Source: Blattamonas nauphoetae
Taxonomy: Eukaryota > Preaxostyla > Oxymonadida
Assembly: GCA_033064195.1 (NCBI GenBank)
Contig: JARBJD010000138.1
Span: 119,286 to 183,285, forward strand
Direction of reading: 5' to 3'
Length of the DNA stretch: 64,000 nucleotides
Both the position numbers and the translations under genes were made by a program. A model generated the notes under the pieces. That model did not search any database. It worked only from the letters and a program-made list of their open reading frames with translations, and was not told where the DNA came from. Positions 1 to 12,600 of the stretch are shown here, piece after piece (position 1 is the first letter of the stretch; every line of letters starts with the position of its first letter).

Positions 1-262
1 CTGGGACAGCCAAGTGTTGTGAGTGAGGTGGTGTCAAGAGTGGAGAATGATGCGAATCCGACGAAATCGAGTCGGGTGATGTTTCTGTGTGCTCCAAATC
101 GCTTCGATTTGTTCGTTCCAACCATCGCTCGTTCTCCATTTCCAACTTCACTCCAATCTCACGCTTTTCCGATAGTAAGTCTGTTCTTTCCCATTCAGCG
201 TCGTTTTCGGGGCGGGAATGCACAAGACCGCCACTCAATCGCCCAAATTCAACATCGCTCAT
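1..262 (-). CDS. Hypothetical protein, N-terminal part, runs off the left edge
   Basis: On the minus strand a frame stays open from an ATG at 262-260 to the window edge (87 codons). It is charged and then Ser/Pro/His-rich, beginning MSDVEFGRL and reaching SPLLTPPHSQ. A polypyrimidine tract ending CACAG lies just upstream at 275-277, so this may be an internal exon starting at 274 rather than a true start. I recognise no domain. The next gene upstream ends at 411, so the two could be neighbours or parts of one spliced gene; no phase-0 donor that would join them was found. The plus-strand frames here look like shadows. Confidence 0.4.
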   Translation of the reverse strand, partial: MSDVEFGRLSGGLVHSRPENDAEWERTDLLSEKREIGVKLEMENERWLERTNRSDLEHTETSPDSISSDSHHSPLLTPPHSQHLAVP

Positions 263-410
263 CCGAAGCTGGTCCTGTGAAAAATGAGTGTGAATTCAAA
301 ATGAAAAGTTACAAATTGAAGGCAAAAAACGATGAAAAGTCGAGAGAGACCGAATAGGGTCAATAGAAGACAAGAAGGTTTGCAACACAAACTTGGATCA
401 GTTCCTCACT

Positions 411-1095
411 CTAAATGTCCTGCTTGTCACTAAAACGAGTGTCGTTTGCACTCTCTCCGTCTTCTGAGATGTTTTCTTCGTCAATTTGTCCGATATCACG
501 ACTTTTGGGACCATCCCGTTTTGACAGTTCTTCGCTCATCTTCGACACCCGTCTTCGGCTCGGCATGTCATGGAGCGTCACTTGCTGGACATGTTGAGAC
601 AGATCCACTGCACATCCCAAATGCTGCCTGATGTGGGTATGGTAGAGCAGAATCAGCAACGAAAAGAAAGAAGAGCGAGGACTGTTGGAAACGATAAATG
701 AAATGTGCGATTGTTCAGAAAAGGAGAGCACACATTCAGTCAGGAGGGTCTGTAGAGACTGGTTCTTCAGTGTGAACAATTTCCGGACCTTGAACAGAAG
801 CGACGCGGAGACAGAGTGGAGCGACAGATACGAGTCGTGGAAGAGAACAGACACCAGATTCGGAATTTCGAACATCATATTCAGCCACTGCACCAAGCGG
901 TCAGAGAAAAACAGCGTGACATGCCAGACAGCGAGTATCCAGTTTTGTTCAGAATGACAATCCTAAAGATAAGATAATAAAACAATCGATGAGAAAGAAA
1001 AGAAAAGAATAAAGTCAAAAGAGTTCGGAGGAAGGAAACAGGCAAACAAACCGTGAAGAGAAACATCCAGTTAGGCCAGAGATTTCGTTTCCAGA
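411..1095 (-). CDS. Hypothetical membrane-type protein, 3' exons
   Basis: The last exon runs from 962 down to a TAG at 411 and reads as a plausible protein: hydrophobic and Leu/Phe-rich at first (around SDRLVQWLNMMFEIPNLVS), then Ser-rich, ending in an acidic tail with EENISEDGES. A typical acceptor (TTATCTTTAG) precedes it at about 963-972. An 89-nt GT-AG intron at 963-1051 would join it in frame to a short exon at 1052-1095 (VWKRNLWPNWMFLFT). The 5' part and start codon were not found; sequence upstream is AT-rich and intron-like. No family is recognised. It could be a degenerate gene. Confidence 0.4.
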
Positions 1096-1908
1096 CTTGA
1101 ACGAAGGGAGAATTTGAAAGATAAGGAAATAAAAGGAAATGAAAAAGAGAAAATGGAATAAGAATGTTGAAATATAGAAGAAAAAGGATATAATGAAAAG
1201 AAATCTCGAAGACTAATAAACAATTGAACAACGAATGTAAACCTGCTGAATAAATCACTCTAAGAGAGAAATAATCGTCAAGAAATGGTATATGAGATCC
1301 ATCACGGTGGAATTAATAATTTTTTCGATAAACAAGCGTGATTCATCCAGTTCTTCAATCGGATCGGGAAGAAGAATTATTGTGGGACGATTCATCTCGA
1401 GATTTCAATGAAAGTACTTCTAAACAAAAAACAACACGGATAGTGGGTCTTTTACTTCGTTATTTCGAGTTTTATGAGAATTTGAACACTAGTTATTTTC
1501 TGAGATCAAAAAAGCTGAGATCGATGAGATCAGTCTCAAAGGTCTGGTGATTTACCTCCGATTTTTCCCCTAAAGTGACCTAAACTCGAGATTCGAAAAA
1601 TACCGAAGTGAAGACAAAAAATAGAGAAAGAAATGCGGGCAGAATGAATCACGCCCCTCTTTTCCCTCCAGTGCAATTATTGCTCTCCTTCTCGGATGCA
1701 GCAACATGAGCATGATAAGTATGACATCTTCTTCTCTTTCTATCTATTTTCTCCTCTTCTTTAGAGAGATCCAACCGAACAAAACAAGTGGTTCTGAAAT
1801 GGAAATGTCAGAAGATTCATGAAAAAGGAAATGATTTCAAGCCTAGTTTAAGGATAAAAGGTAATTTCTTCCATTTTCAAGTATCTTATTGTTAATTCCG
1901 TTGCAAAA
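1096..1908. other. No gene seen
   Basis: AT-rich sequence with short frames only. It may hold introns or 5' exons of the minus-strand gene ending at 411, but I could not support any. Confidence 0.4.
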
Positions 1909-2295
1909 GATACTGTCAGCGAGGCAATTGGTTTTCGGTTCTTTTGGTTTTTTCAAAGGGTCGGATCAGAGCTGTTTTCGTGAAATGTGTCAATATGATT
2001 CAATAAGGACAACGAGGCTCAATAAATCGGAATAAAAACACAATTGATGTGTTGTTTCAATTGAATAGCTCACTGGAAAAGGCTCAACCAATGGTCAACC
2101 GAACTGGAGTTCTTCAATTCTTGCCTTTTCGTGGAAGGAGGTTCGTTTCAATTTGTGATTATGTGTTATTGAGTGTTGATTTTTGTCAAAGCAACGATAA
2201 AAGAGGAAAAGGATCACATTGGGTTGAAATGATGCAGATCCGACCCTTTGAAAAAATCTGAAGAACCAAAAACCAATTGCCTCGCTGACAGTATC
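1909..2295. mobile_element. 387-bp MITE with about 58-bp terminal inverted repeats
   Basis: 1909-1966 and 2236-2295 are inverted copies with few mismatches. The ends read GATACTGTCAGCGAGGCAAT on the left and its complement on the right. The TA two bases in from each end suggests a TA target duplication and a Tc1/mariner/pogo-type non-autonomous element with CTGTCAG tips. The inside holds no convincing coding sequence. It abuts coding-like minus-strand sequence at 2297-2560, so it probably landed in a gene or a gene relic. Confidence 0.8.
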
Positions 2296-2296
2296 A

Positions 2297-2560
2297 TCGC
2301 CTCCTTCTCCATCGCAACGATCCGTCCCTCTCCCTAGCACGCTTCAGTGCGTACTCTAACTCATTTTCAGATTCGCGAGATGCTCTTCTAGATCACTTTG
2401 GATCTTGCAGATGTCTCCATCTTTCTCTGTGATTTCGATCGACCTCTCAACTCCAACCATCGATCTCGTCTCGCTCAAGGCTATCCACTAAGACTATCAC
2501 CATTCACCAACGACGACTCTCATCTTTCCGTGGAATTTGTGGAAGCAAACCCTTAAGTAT
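2297..2560 (-). pseudogene. Coding-like relic, coiled-coil type
   Basis: The base composition is richer in G+C than its surroundings. Minus-strand frames give protein-like pieces: EKDGDICKIQSDLEEHLANL in one frame and ELEYALKRARERDGSLRW in another, overlapping near 2350. This looks like a charged coiled-coil protein that has changed frame, or two exons whose intron I cannot place. The MITE at 1909-2295 adjoins its 3' side. No family is recognised. Confidence 0.25.
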
Positions 2561-3684
2561 TAGATAAATATGTTTTTTGGTGATTTGTCAAAAAAAGGAG
2601 AAGGACCACTTTCACTGGTGAATTTGAAGGAAAATGAAAATTAGGTTAAATTGATGGATCACAATTCAGTCCCAGTTCTTCGTTTCAGCCCTTTATGGGC
2701 GAGACAAATCGACAGATTAGGCAAATCGTCAAATTCGGAGAATATAAGTGAGAATTGCCACTCTGACAAATTTGGATTTCGAAAAAGTTGAGAAAAGAAA
2801 CCAATGACAACGAAATAGAATGTGTGCAACGCGGAAAAAACCCTTTTCGAGTCTTTGAAATGATTCCGGATGGCAAGGAACGATGAAAACCAGATGAATC
2901 ACTTGTTGGCGCAAACTGATCCAAGGCAAGTGATGACTGAGTGACAGGAAGTGAGAACAGAACATCCTGAAAACGAACGGAAAGAGAGGAGAAACACTGA
3001 AGATCGAGATGCGGCTACGAGTCAAAGGAAGACGAAGGAAAGAAGAGTGATCTCGGATCAAAGAAATGGTCAGGGTGAGGTGAGCAAGTTAGAAGGAAGA
3101 GAATGTGTGTGACATCCAGCTGAGACGTCGATGTTGGATGAGCAGACACTCTCTTTGACTGAAGACGAGTGAGGTTGGGAAAACGAAGATGAATGGAGAA
3201 GGAAATGAACTCAAACAAAAGGGAAATATCGACGAAGAAAGAGAACATGCACTCAGAGCACAGTGATGATTGCTGAGTGTTCAGAACAGAAGTGGAGTCG
3301 GTTCCGAAAAAGGTGTGATATATTTTGGAGTGGAGAAAAAAAGTGGTTCTTCCCGATTGTATTTGTCCCGGGATGGACACGGAGTCGTGAAGGTTAGCGT
3401 GGGGAGGGAGTGGGGAAGATGTTATGATACAGATTGAGGATGAATGATGGCAATGAACGATGGAGCAAATCGAGAGAATGAATAAAGGTGAGAGTGTGGA
3501 AAGGGAGACAGGCTGAGATGCATGAGATGAATCCCAACTCCGGTGAATGGTGTGCGGTCGATTTGGTTCGTTGTGAAGGGAAAGGAGACGACAGAACGAA
3601 AGAGTGTTCTGTTCCAAAACAAGAAGGTCCTGAATTAGTAATGGTGATTGGTGAGATGACGATGAAGTGGGTGAGAAGGTGTGA
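2561..3684. other. 3' flank of the giant receptor gene, no gene seen
   Basis: Minus-strand frames at 3015-3617 and 2729-3061 are Ser/His/Phe-rich with no domain and look like chance ORFs in pyrimidine-rich downstream sequence. Confidence 0.4.
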
Positions 3685-6600
3685 TTAGCTGGTCTCCATT
3701 CCTGACACAGCCTTGGCTACCTCGTTCTGCTGTGGAGGATCATGCGCGGCAGGTGGAGCGTCTGATTTCAGTTCGCCCAGACGAGTCTTCACGTCGGCGA
3801 GGGTTGGTCGGGAGTCGGGAGAGAGCGAGAGGCATTCGGCGACGAGGTCGGCAAAGTCCTGGTCTTCCCAGTTGTGGATGAGGGGCACAACCCCTGCCTT
3901 GATCTGCCGAGACGCATTCACTGCATCCAGCTCCCCGAAGGGCACCTGACCAGTCTCCAATTCCCACAAGACCAGGCCAAGCCTAAAAACTGCCGCCTTG
4001 CAGGGATCAAATTGCTCTGCTTGCTCATTCGCGGTCCCTCCTTCCTTCGAGTCCTGTTCAGGTGCGTTCCAGCGACGATCTTCTTCATTCTTCGTCGACG
4101 CTGAGAGTGGATGCATCCCGTCTGACCCCAAAAGTTGAGAAATCGACTCGATTCGGAGGAATGTGTTCTGGTTGAAGTCGAGGATGATCCAATGCGGAGA
4201 CAATTTCGACAGTAGCTCACTCGACGGATGGTCAGCCATCATTCGCTCCAACCCCGTCACAATCCGCACTCCCATCCTCTTCTTCTCGACAACTCTCGCT
4301 TTCTCCACGTGCAGACGATGGTACAGAGTGTGCGTTGCATCAACAGACACAACTCCAGGCTCCCCATCGCACTTCACAGCATCCACATACTTCACCGACA
4401 CCATCGACGGCGTGCCGAGTGTGTGCACGTGCTCACCATGCTGCTTGTCCTCGCTCACCATCAGCAGCGAGTTGTTGCTCATTCCACCTGTCCCGAAGAT
4501 CGGTTTGATTGTGTTGTCTTGTGCGTCTCCTTCGTCTTTCAGAACATCACCCGCATCAGCCACATCCAGTTCATGATTGTTCTTCTCCGCTGCCTGCTTC
4601 TTCGCCTTTCTGCGACGGCACAGAACAGCGATGACGATGATGAGGAGCACAGCGACGATGATCACTGCAACAATCGGAACCACAATTGTCGTGACCACTC
4701 CTCCCTGAGACATGTTTCCCTTCCCCTTTCCAATCAGCGAGAACGAGTCTGTCGTCTGCCCATCTCCGAACACCAGTCGGCATCGAATGTCTGATTTCTT
4801 GTTCATGTCTGCCAGAGAGGATTGCGGGAGGACGAACGACAGCTCTGTTTCGGTCCATTTCGATGGTTGGAGGGAAGAGATGTCGAAATGAAGTGGCTGT
4901 CCTTCGTTCGATGTTGGTTGGTCTGCTTCAAATACTTCCAATTTGAGCCCGCACGGAATCATCGCTGTCCCGACCATCTTCACAGAATACTCCTTCAGCC
5001 TCTTGTCCAGTGTGCTCGTCGACTCGTTCGCCACAAGAGTGGAGACGAAGAGAGGAGCTGAGACTGGCTCGTCGTCCTTCGTCACAATGCAGTCCTCAGT
5101 CCAGATCCAAAGATGAGGCGACGATGGTCCATCCCCTCCATTCATTGATTCCATTTCCACTGTTCCATTTGTGCACTTGATGTTTCGCCGAAGAGAAGGC
5201 CATTCAGTGTTAGAAGGAGAATTGTTACGAAATGTGCACGTGGTGAGAGTGAGAGGAGCGTCGGAGATGGAGATGGCTCCTTGTGGGATGTGAGTGAAAT
5301 CGATGTGGGAGAGTGACGTTGGAGTGCCTTCAATCTGAATGAGACTCGACTCCCATCCACAAATGTCTGAAGTATCGGTATCGTTGAATGCTGGGGGTGG
5401 AGTGAGGGAGGAGAAGACAGAGTTTCGGATGGTCAGCGAGTCTCCATCTTTGACTGTCATGATCGTCGATCCCGAGCACTCTGAAATGTTCATGTCGCTG
5501 ATCGTGCTCGCGTCAAACAATGAAAACTCGAAAAGAGCATTCGTGAATGTCTGTTTCGACAGTGTCACATCTGACAGGTTGAAAGCCGCGTTGTTCACGA
5601 AGAAGAGTCTTTCTTTCATTGGTTGAGTGGAGGTTGCGGTCATTCCTGACAAACTCAGACTTCCTCCCAGAATCCAGAAAAGAATCGAGTTCTCTGCCAT
5701 CTCTGATCGGACCTCGATGTCTGACATTTCAACTTTTCCAGCTGTCACTTTGAGGAAGCAAGCGGACGATACAGTTGTCGATATCAGGTCAACATCGGAG
5801 AGTGTGAGTTTGGTCGACGAATGCACAATCACTGCTTCTGCTGTTTGTGTCGATGGCAGAGAGAATGTCAGTTTGGAAATTGACGTGGAGTCAATGTCCT
5901 CAGACACAAATGAACCAGCAGCTGACACAACACACGTGCTCAGTGCATTCGGATTCCCAGTAAAAGTCAACTCGTCGGGAAGTGCGATCGAAGTCGACAG
6001 CGTCACTTCGTCCATCACAACAATCTTCTTCGTGTTCTGCGGAGCGAGGCGAGTCAGTGACAGTTCAATCGTCGAGCACCACACACTGTTCGACCCACAC
6101 TTCTCCGAGTTGTATCCAGACGACGACACCCCAACTGGGCCTGTCGACGGGAGAAGATAGAACAGAAGCGACGCTGAGAGCTCAATCGATTCGTCGAAAC
6201 TCCAAAAGTGGTCCAGTTCAGAGTGTTCGTCGTACGAGTTGACGAAACGATCATCCCCAACTCCAATCCAGCTCGCGAGGTTGTGGCCAACGAGAGAGAT
6301 GAAACAAGACTCTTCGTTTCCATTTTCGTTCTTCTCGAGGAAGTGAAGATTCTTCAGAGTAAATGAGAAGAGGGGATCAGGCGTGGATTCGTCGAAAGGA
6401 GGGAATGAAAGAGCGAGAATCGGTGATTCTTTCGAAGATGATATCGACGAGAATTGGATCATATTCAGCAGCAACGACTTCCCTGTCTTCATCTCGATGC
6501 TCAGAACCGTCCCGTTTCCAGTCGAGCGGGTGATGGACGACACATTGCATGCGTTGAGAATCAGTGAGCCAGTCGTGTGAAGGATGAGGGGCACAGAGGA

Positions 6601-9600
6601 GAGTTCAAATGATGAAACAGAACATGACGTCAATGTGAGAGACCCGGACTCAACAACAAAGAGTGAATGATCTCTGATGTTGGTTCCTGTGTTCTGGTTG
6701 GTCGTTTGTGCGATCGGAATGAACGAGATGAACGTGAACGAGAGTGGAGCGCTCTGTGTGGCGAACGAGGCAGTGTTGGCAACGGAGAGGATCTGGTTTG
6801 TGTCGTCTGACGATTCGACTGACAACGATTTCGAAGAGATGAATCCAGCTGCCTCTGTCAGACTGCTGCTCACAACAATCACTTCTCCATCCCCAACTTT
6901 CCCCACATTCGCTGAGAGAGATGAACACGGGAGTTCATAAAGACCGCAGTTCGAGTGGGTTCCTCCTGATCGATCGACACTCAATGTTTTGTTGTCGTAC
7001 GGATGCCAGTGGTAGATCAGTTCATCCACTTTTCCATCCTCGTCAACCACAACAAACTCGTTGATCTCGGCTTTGGTGAATCTCGCTCCATTGGTTGGCA
7101 AAGGTCCCCAAGGCTTGAATTTCGAGACGAGAGACGGAATTGACGGCGAGCCAAGATCAGCCGATGTTTCAATCAGAACATGGCTTCCGGTTCCGTTCGA
7201 AGCAATGTCTGCAACTTTCGATGTTCCTGTGAACGAATCTGTCGACCCAACACGAAGATGGATCGCTGTCCCGAGATTGGCATGAGTGAATGTGATGTGT
7301 TGGATCTGTGTGTCGGTGAGGGAGAGTTTTCCATCTGGTTTCACTTCGATCAGTGTCGTTGCTGCTTGAAGGATCAGAGGCAGTGAACTGTCTGCTGATC
7401 CAATCAGACACGACGAGAACTTCATTTCGCCTTCCTCAACCACGAAAAGGGTTGGGGACGAACATGTGTCAGCGACTGTGAAGATGAGAGAGGTGAGTGA
7501 AAGGACTGACGAGGATTCATTGATCGTCAACGAACTCTTCTTGTCAAAGGTGATTCTCTGTTTGTCTTCCGATAACGATTTCACAGTGAACGAGGAGACG
7601 AAAGAGACTTCGGAGGAGAGCGTGGCAGTTACTGAGAGAGAGATCGTGATGAGTTTGTTGAGTTTCGCCGAGCTGATGGCGGAGTCGATTGTTCTGCATT
7701 TGAATGTCGATGATCCACAGTTCGGATGATCGACAGCGTCTTTCTCGTCTCCAATCACCACTTCTGAAGAAGGAGACACCAGCCAATACACAAGCGACCC
7801 TGTCCGCCACGTCGCGTTCAAATCCATCGAAATGTCTTCTCCCAAAAGAGTCGAAAGATGAGCTGCTGTTTGGAGTGTCTCATCCCACAGTTCCGGTTTC
7901 AGCTGAGTCTTCAAATTGTGACCTGTCAACGAGACATACTTCCCTTCTGTTTGATCTGAAGTGATATTCTTGATCCGTGGAGAGGTAAAAGTAATATCGC
8001 CTTGTGTCTTCAGCTCAAACATTGTTGTTCCGACAAATATCAAATATGACATGTTACAGTTGACTAACGTGATCGATCCAGAGCCCAGTTCTTCCTCGCC
8101 AATTGGCGTCGGTGCAAAATAGATCAACGGCACAGAGAATGTCGAAAATTGGTACGCGGAACCAGCGAGTTCAAAAGAACTGAGGACAATTGGTCCTCCG
8201 ACTGACCAGATCGGCGATGCTGTCACGGTGGTGTCGCGAGTGTATTCGAATCGACTTGAATACATCTCAAATCGTCCCGTTGGAGACGTGATCTTCACAG
8301 CATGGTGCTTTGCTTTGAGGACGAGATTCATGCGTTGAGGTACTATCCGCGAGCCATCGTCAATGGAGAACAACACCCCCTCCTCGTCATCGAGTGTTTC
8401 TTGCAGTTGGATGCGGACATTCCCAGTGGGTCCATAGCTTTCAAGGAGGAGGGCACGATTGACGAGCACGATCGGGTCTGTGTAGAAAGAGGAATCGTGC
8501 TGAACAACCTTCCGAAGGTAGAGTGCTCCATTTGGATATGTCGTCTGGACATGCTGGAGTGCGTAGACGAGAGTCTTGCAGTATGCGTTTTCCCATCGAC
8601 AGTATATGTTGTCCTGACCAGACGAATTCTTAATCTGAATGGGTGGGTACGGCAGAAAGTCTGAAATTTGATCGATTTCATCTTGGCTTGTGTTTCGACC
8701 TCCAATTTCGAGATGTGGCCACTCGCTGTACGAGGTCCCTCCACAATTCGCGATCTGCATGGGATTGCCATCGGCGAGGGCTGCACTTTCCATAAACACA
8801 TCATTCCCAAATGCAGCAGTGTTCTCGTAAAAATGTGCCTTCGTGATTACGAGAGGATCAGTGGCGGTCATTGCGCCTTTCACATAAATTGCTCCCCCCT
8901 TCCCAGAATCAGTCCCATCCTCGCCGACATCAACTGCGTGGTTGTTGGTGAATGTGAATACCGGATCGATGGTTTTGAATTGAGTGGGGAATTGGCTGGT
9001 CATATCCAAAAGGAATACACCCCCTCGTTTTGCCGAGTTGAGCTGGAAGTACGATGCGTTGATGGTGATGTTGGAAGAGACGAGGAATCCAACGCCTCCT
9101 TCCTCCGCACGACATGATTCGAATCGCCCAAATATGATTGCGATGTTTGAATCGACGCAATATAGAACACCTCCCTTCGAAGCAGAACACGACGAATAAT
9201 TGCCTGATTTGAAGAGGACACTGCAGTTGTCGAGGGAGAACACGCCTCCTTCCGCAGTTGACAAAAGCTGTGTGACGGTGACTGAGTTGAGCTCGATGTT
9301 GGAGTGGGATGCATGAATGAAAGGAGCAGAGTGGGTGAGTGCATTGGAGATGGACAAATAAGTGATCTCGAACTTGCTCGCTCCCTCCACGAGGATGAAT
9401 GGGGAGACTAGGCCAGTCGACAGCGATGGGAAATTCAGTCGAAGGGTGAAGGATGCATCTCCAGCCTGTCGGATGAACTTCAGCAAGTGTGTTTGGAGAA
9501 TGGAGACAGGATTAGAGAATTCCACGATGTTCATCTTCACTTGAGTCCCGACTGAATCGACAAATGGACTTCGGACAATTCGATCAGTGATGTCAATCTG

Positions 9601-12600
9601 GATAACCGACAGAGTGAGTGAAGAGTCAGCATCACATGTGAATGCAGATGTTGTCAAACTGTCGAATGAGAACCATATCGGCTGTACAGATTGACCGACA
9701 CAGACGAGTTATCAAACCTGAACGGAGTCATCGTCTCGCTGTGAGCAAAGTTTGTCGAGAGGAGCGTGTGGACATTGTGGCGAAGACGGAATTCCAGTAA
9801 AAACTGCAGAGTGTATTTGGTGAGTAGAGATGGTGACAAAAACGCTTTTGGATCCGACCAGGTAAGTGGCTTGTCCTCTCCAGTTGTTTTTAATTGGAGG
9901 AGAGCAGGCGGAGCGACGATGGGATGTGTTGTGTTGATCAGCATCGGGAAATTGGTTGGGAAGGATTGGATTGTTGTCATTTCCAGAGCGAGCTGAGTCT
10001 CGTCAAAGTCCTTCAGAACGAGGTCGTCTCCTCTCGAAGCATTGGCGACAGCATCACCAGCAAAGTTTTGGTCAAAGAAACAGCGTCGAATTTCCACTGA
10101 GCTCGACGAGTTCTTCATCACCAAGTCAATCGCTCCAGCTCGGCCGTTCGTGGTGCAGACACCAAATCGAGAGAAGAGGACTGCAACAGCACCAGATGTC
10201 GAGCCCTCAATGCAGCTTGCACAGCAGGTCGATTCAACAGGATCATGGGCTGGGCTGATTCTGGTGATTGTGACAAAGAGAGTGTTGGACAGAGTGAGCG
10301 ATGCTGAACCAGAGACAAGAATGAGCGTGTCTGTCGTGATGAGGTTCTGAAATGTCGAGTGTGCGATTCTGGTTGTTCCAGCGGTCAGCTTGACCAGGGG
10401 TGCTTCGAGATCAACAATGTTGTCAATAAATGTCCGTTTCAAGTTTAGAATTCCGTCAGTTTCCAAAGTGACAAGAACAGAAGAGGGATGGCAGAGTTTG
10501 AGGTTTATGAAATTCAGTGAGAAGGGCAGTGTCGTCGCAACTGTGATTCCTGCTGTTGTGAATGTTGTCACGTGAAAGTTGGTCGTGTTCCATCCTGTCC
10601 CAATAATCTCCAAGTTGTGTTTGATCTCAATTGGTGATGTTTCGCTGAAATCTCCATCAGACAACGAGATGGTGTTGGGATGGAGCGAGGAGCTCGGAAA
10701 TGTGGCTAAGGCAGCAGAAAGAGTGGGATAAACGGGAATTGGCGTCTCTGAGGCTGGTTCCTCGTTTGTAGATCCTTCTGATGCTTGTTCTTGTCCAGTC
10801 GACCAATTTCCCACTCTCAATTTGTTTATGTATGTGTCATCAACGGTAATAAAGGGCAGTTCACCTTGACCCTCCCAATTGATCCCGTACACGATTGGAC
10901 GATTCGATGTGCACCCAACGACGGACGACGCGTTCATAAGGTCGACAAGATCGACGGGAGTCTGATATCCATGCGAGTTTGGAACGGTTCCAGATCAAAT
11001 CGGCAGTTCTCGAAGAATGAAGGCTGACCAGTCGTTGCATCGATGAGATTGATATTTCGTGCTGTGAGGTTCGCAAAATGACAAAAGTAGAATGAGGTGG
11101 GCAAGGAGTGAAGTTTGATGATTCCGTTCTCTCCAGACAATCTCATGAAAGTGCACTGATCAAACACGACCATCGGACTGAAGCTGACGTAGATAATGTT
11201 ATACGACGAAGTGCCTTGACAGTCGGCAAATACACAGCCATGAAAGACCGCGTGGATAAATAGAGTCAGTCGCATGAAGATTCGATCCCCCTTCGTTGGA
11301 GTCCCCGAGAAGTGTGACCCTGAGATGTGGAGCAGCTGATAGTATCTCGACGTGTAAAATGGTGTCTGAATTATCTTGCAGTCCAAGATGAGGAACGGGT
11401 TCTTTGTTGTTGGTGTCAAAAAATCAAGTTCGATGCTGGAGTTTGAAATGGTGGTTCTGATGAATTCACCACGTGAGAGTCGTAGAGAATCGAAAAGAAT
11501 GGCAGAGTTCACATCGATCATGAGCGAATCCCGCACTGAAAATATTTCTCCAGAGCCACTCGTTATGTTCATGCAGAACACGTATCCAGTCGATGTTACA
11601 TCTCCCACAAACCGGCAGTTATCGACGACCGGACCTTCAATTGACGAACACATTGAAAAGAACGAGAAGAAGCCGCCATTGTTCACGTGCGCCTCGCTTT
11701 CTGTGAGTGTGAAGTTAGAGTGGAGGACGTGGACGGCGTTTGGAATGTAGTTAAATCCAACTCCTCCTCCGACCTGGTTTCTGTTTGTGTTGTTGGTCGG
11801 ATACCAGTTTTGGAACAAGCAATTTTGGATGACATGTGGTGGGTGATCGACCTTTCCTGAGGCATAAGCGTAAACACACCCGCCATTCACTTTTGAAGGG
11901 CAGTCGACAGTGCACTTGACGAACTGACAATCGGTGACGAAGAAGGTGGTCGACACTCCAACGAAATAGAGAGCCGAGCCTCCAGAACCAGAAAGGCGAG
12001 TGGTGAAGAGCATGTTGGAGAAGCTGCAATTCGAGATTCGAACTGGATCACGGTTGAAAACGAAACGCTCCACTCCGTCGTACACCTGGTCTGTGTATGG
12101 GTCAGGCTCAGAGTCTTCCTGGTTGGTTGTGGCGTCGATTGAGGTGTGGCTGGGTCGGGTTGGTGGGAGGAGGTTGTTGGGAAAGGGTGATGGCCAGGGA
12201 TTGAAAAAACCAAATTGGCCCCATTTTCAATTTGTTTTTCAATTTGGTCTCGATTTGTCAATTTGTCAGTTGTGCACAAACTCATTCTTGTTCATTCAAA
12301 ACACTTAAATCGTTGACGGAAGGCTTTTTCATTGAAAAAGAGTCAATCAGAACATCATCATGTTGTCAAGTGAAAATTGGAGTTTTGGTGATATGGGTCT
12401 GATCATATCAATATCTTTCTTCCTATCCATTCACCATTCCTCCCAATAGTACACTTTCATCAATGGTATGTCTCTATCAACATTTCGATTCAATTTTTCC
12501 TCAATATTCCTTTAAGACTGTCCAATGCAGTTGGCCATCCAATTCTCCATCTCCCAGCACTCCGCTCTTATCATCGCTCTCATTGGTTCGAACACCCGAA

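Noticed and set aside
3015-3617. 200-codon minus-strand ORF as a gene
   Set aside because: Ser/His/Phe-rich without domain or start context, in the 3' flank of the receptor gene; looks like chance in pyrimidine-rich DNA.
4163-9200. Many plus-strand ORFs of 60-190 codons opposite the giant receptor gene
   Set aside because: They follow from the codon bias of the minus-strand gene and show no independent protein pattern.
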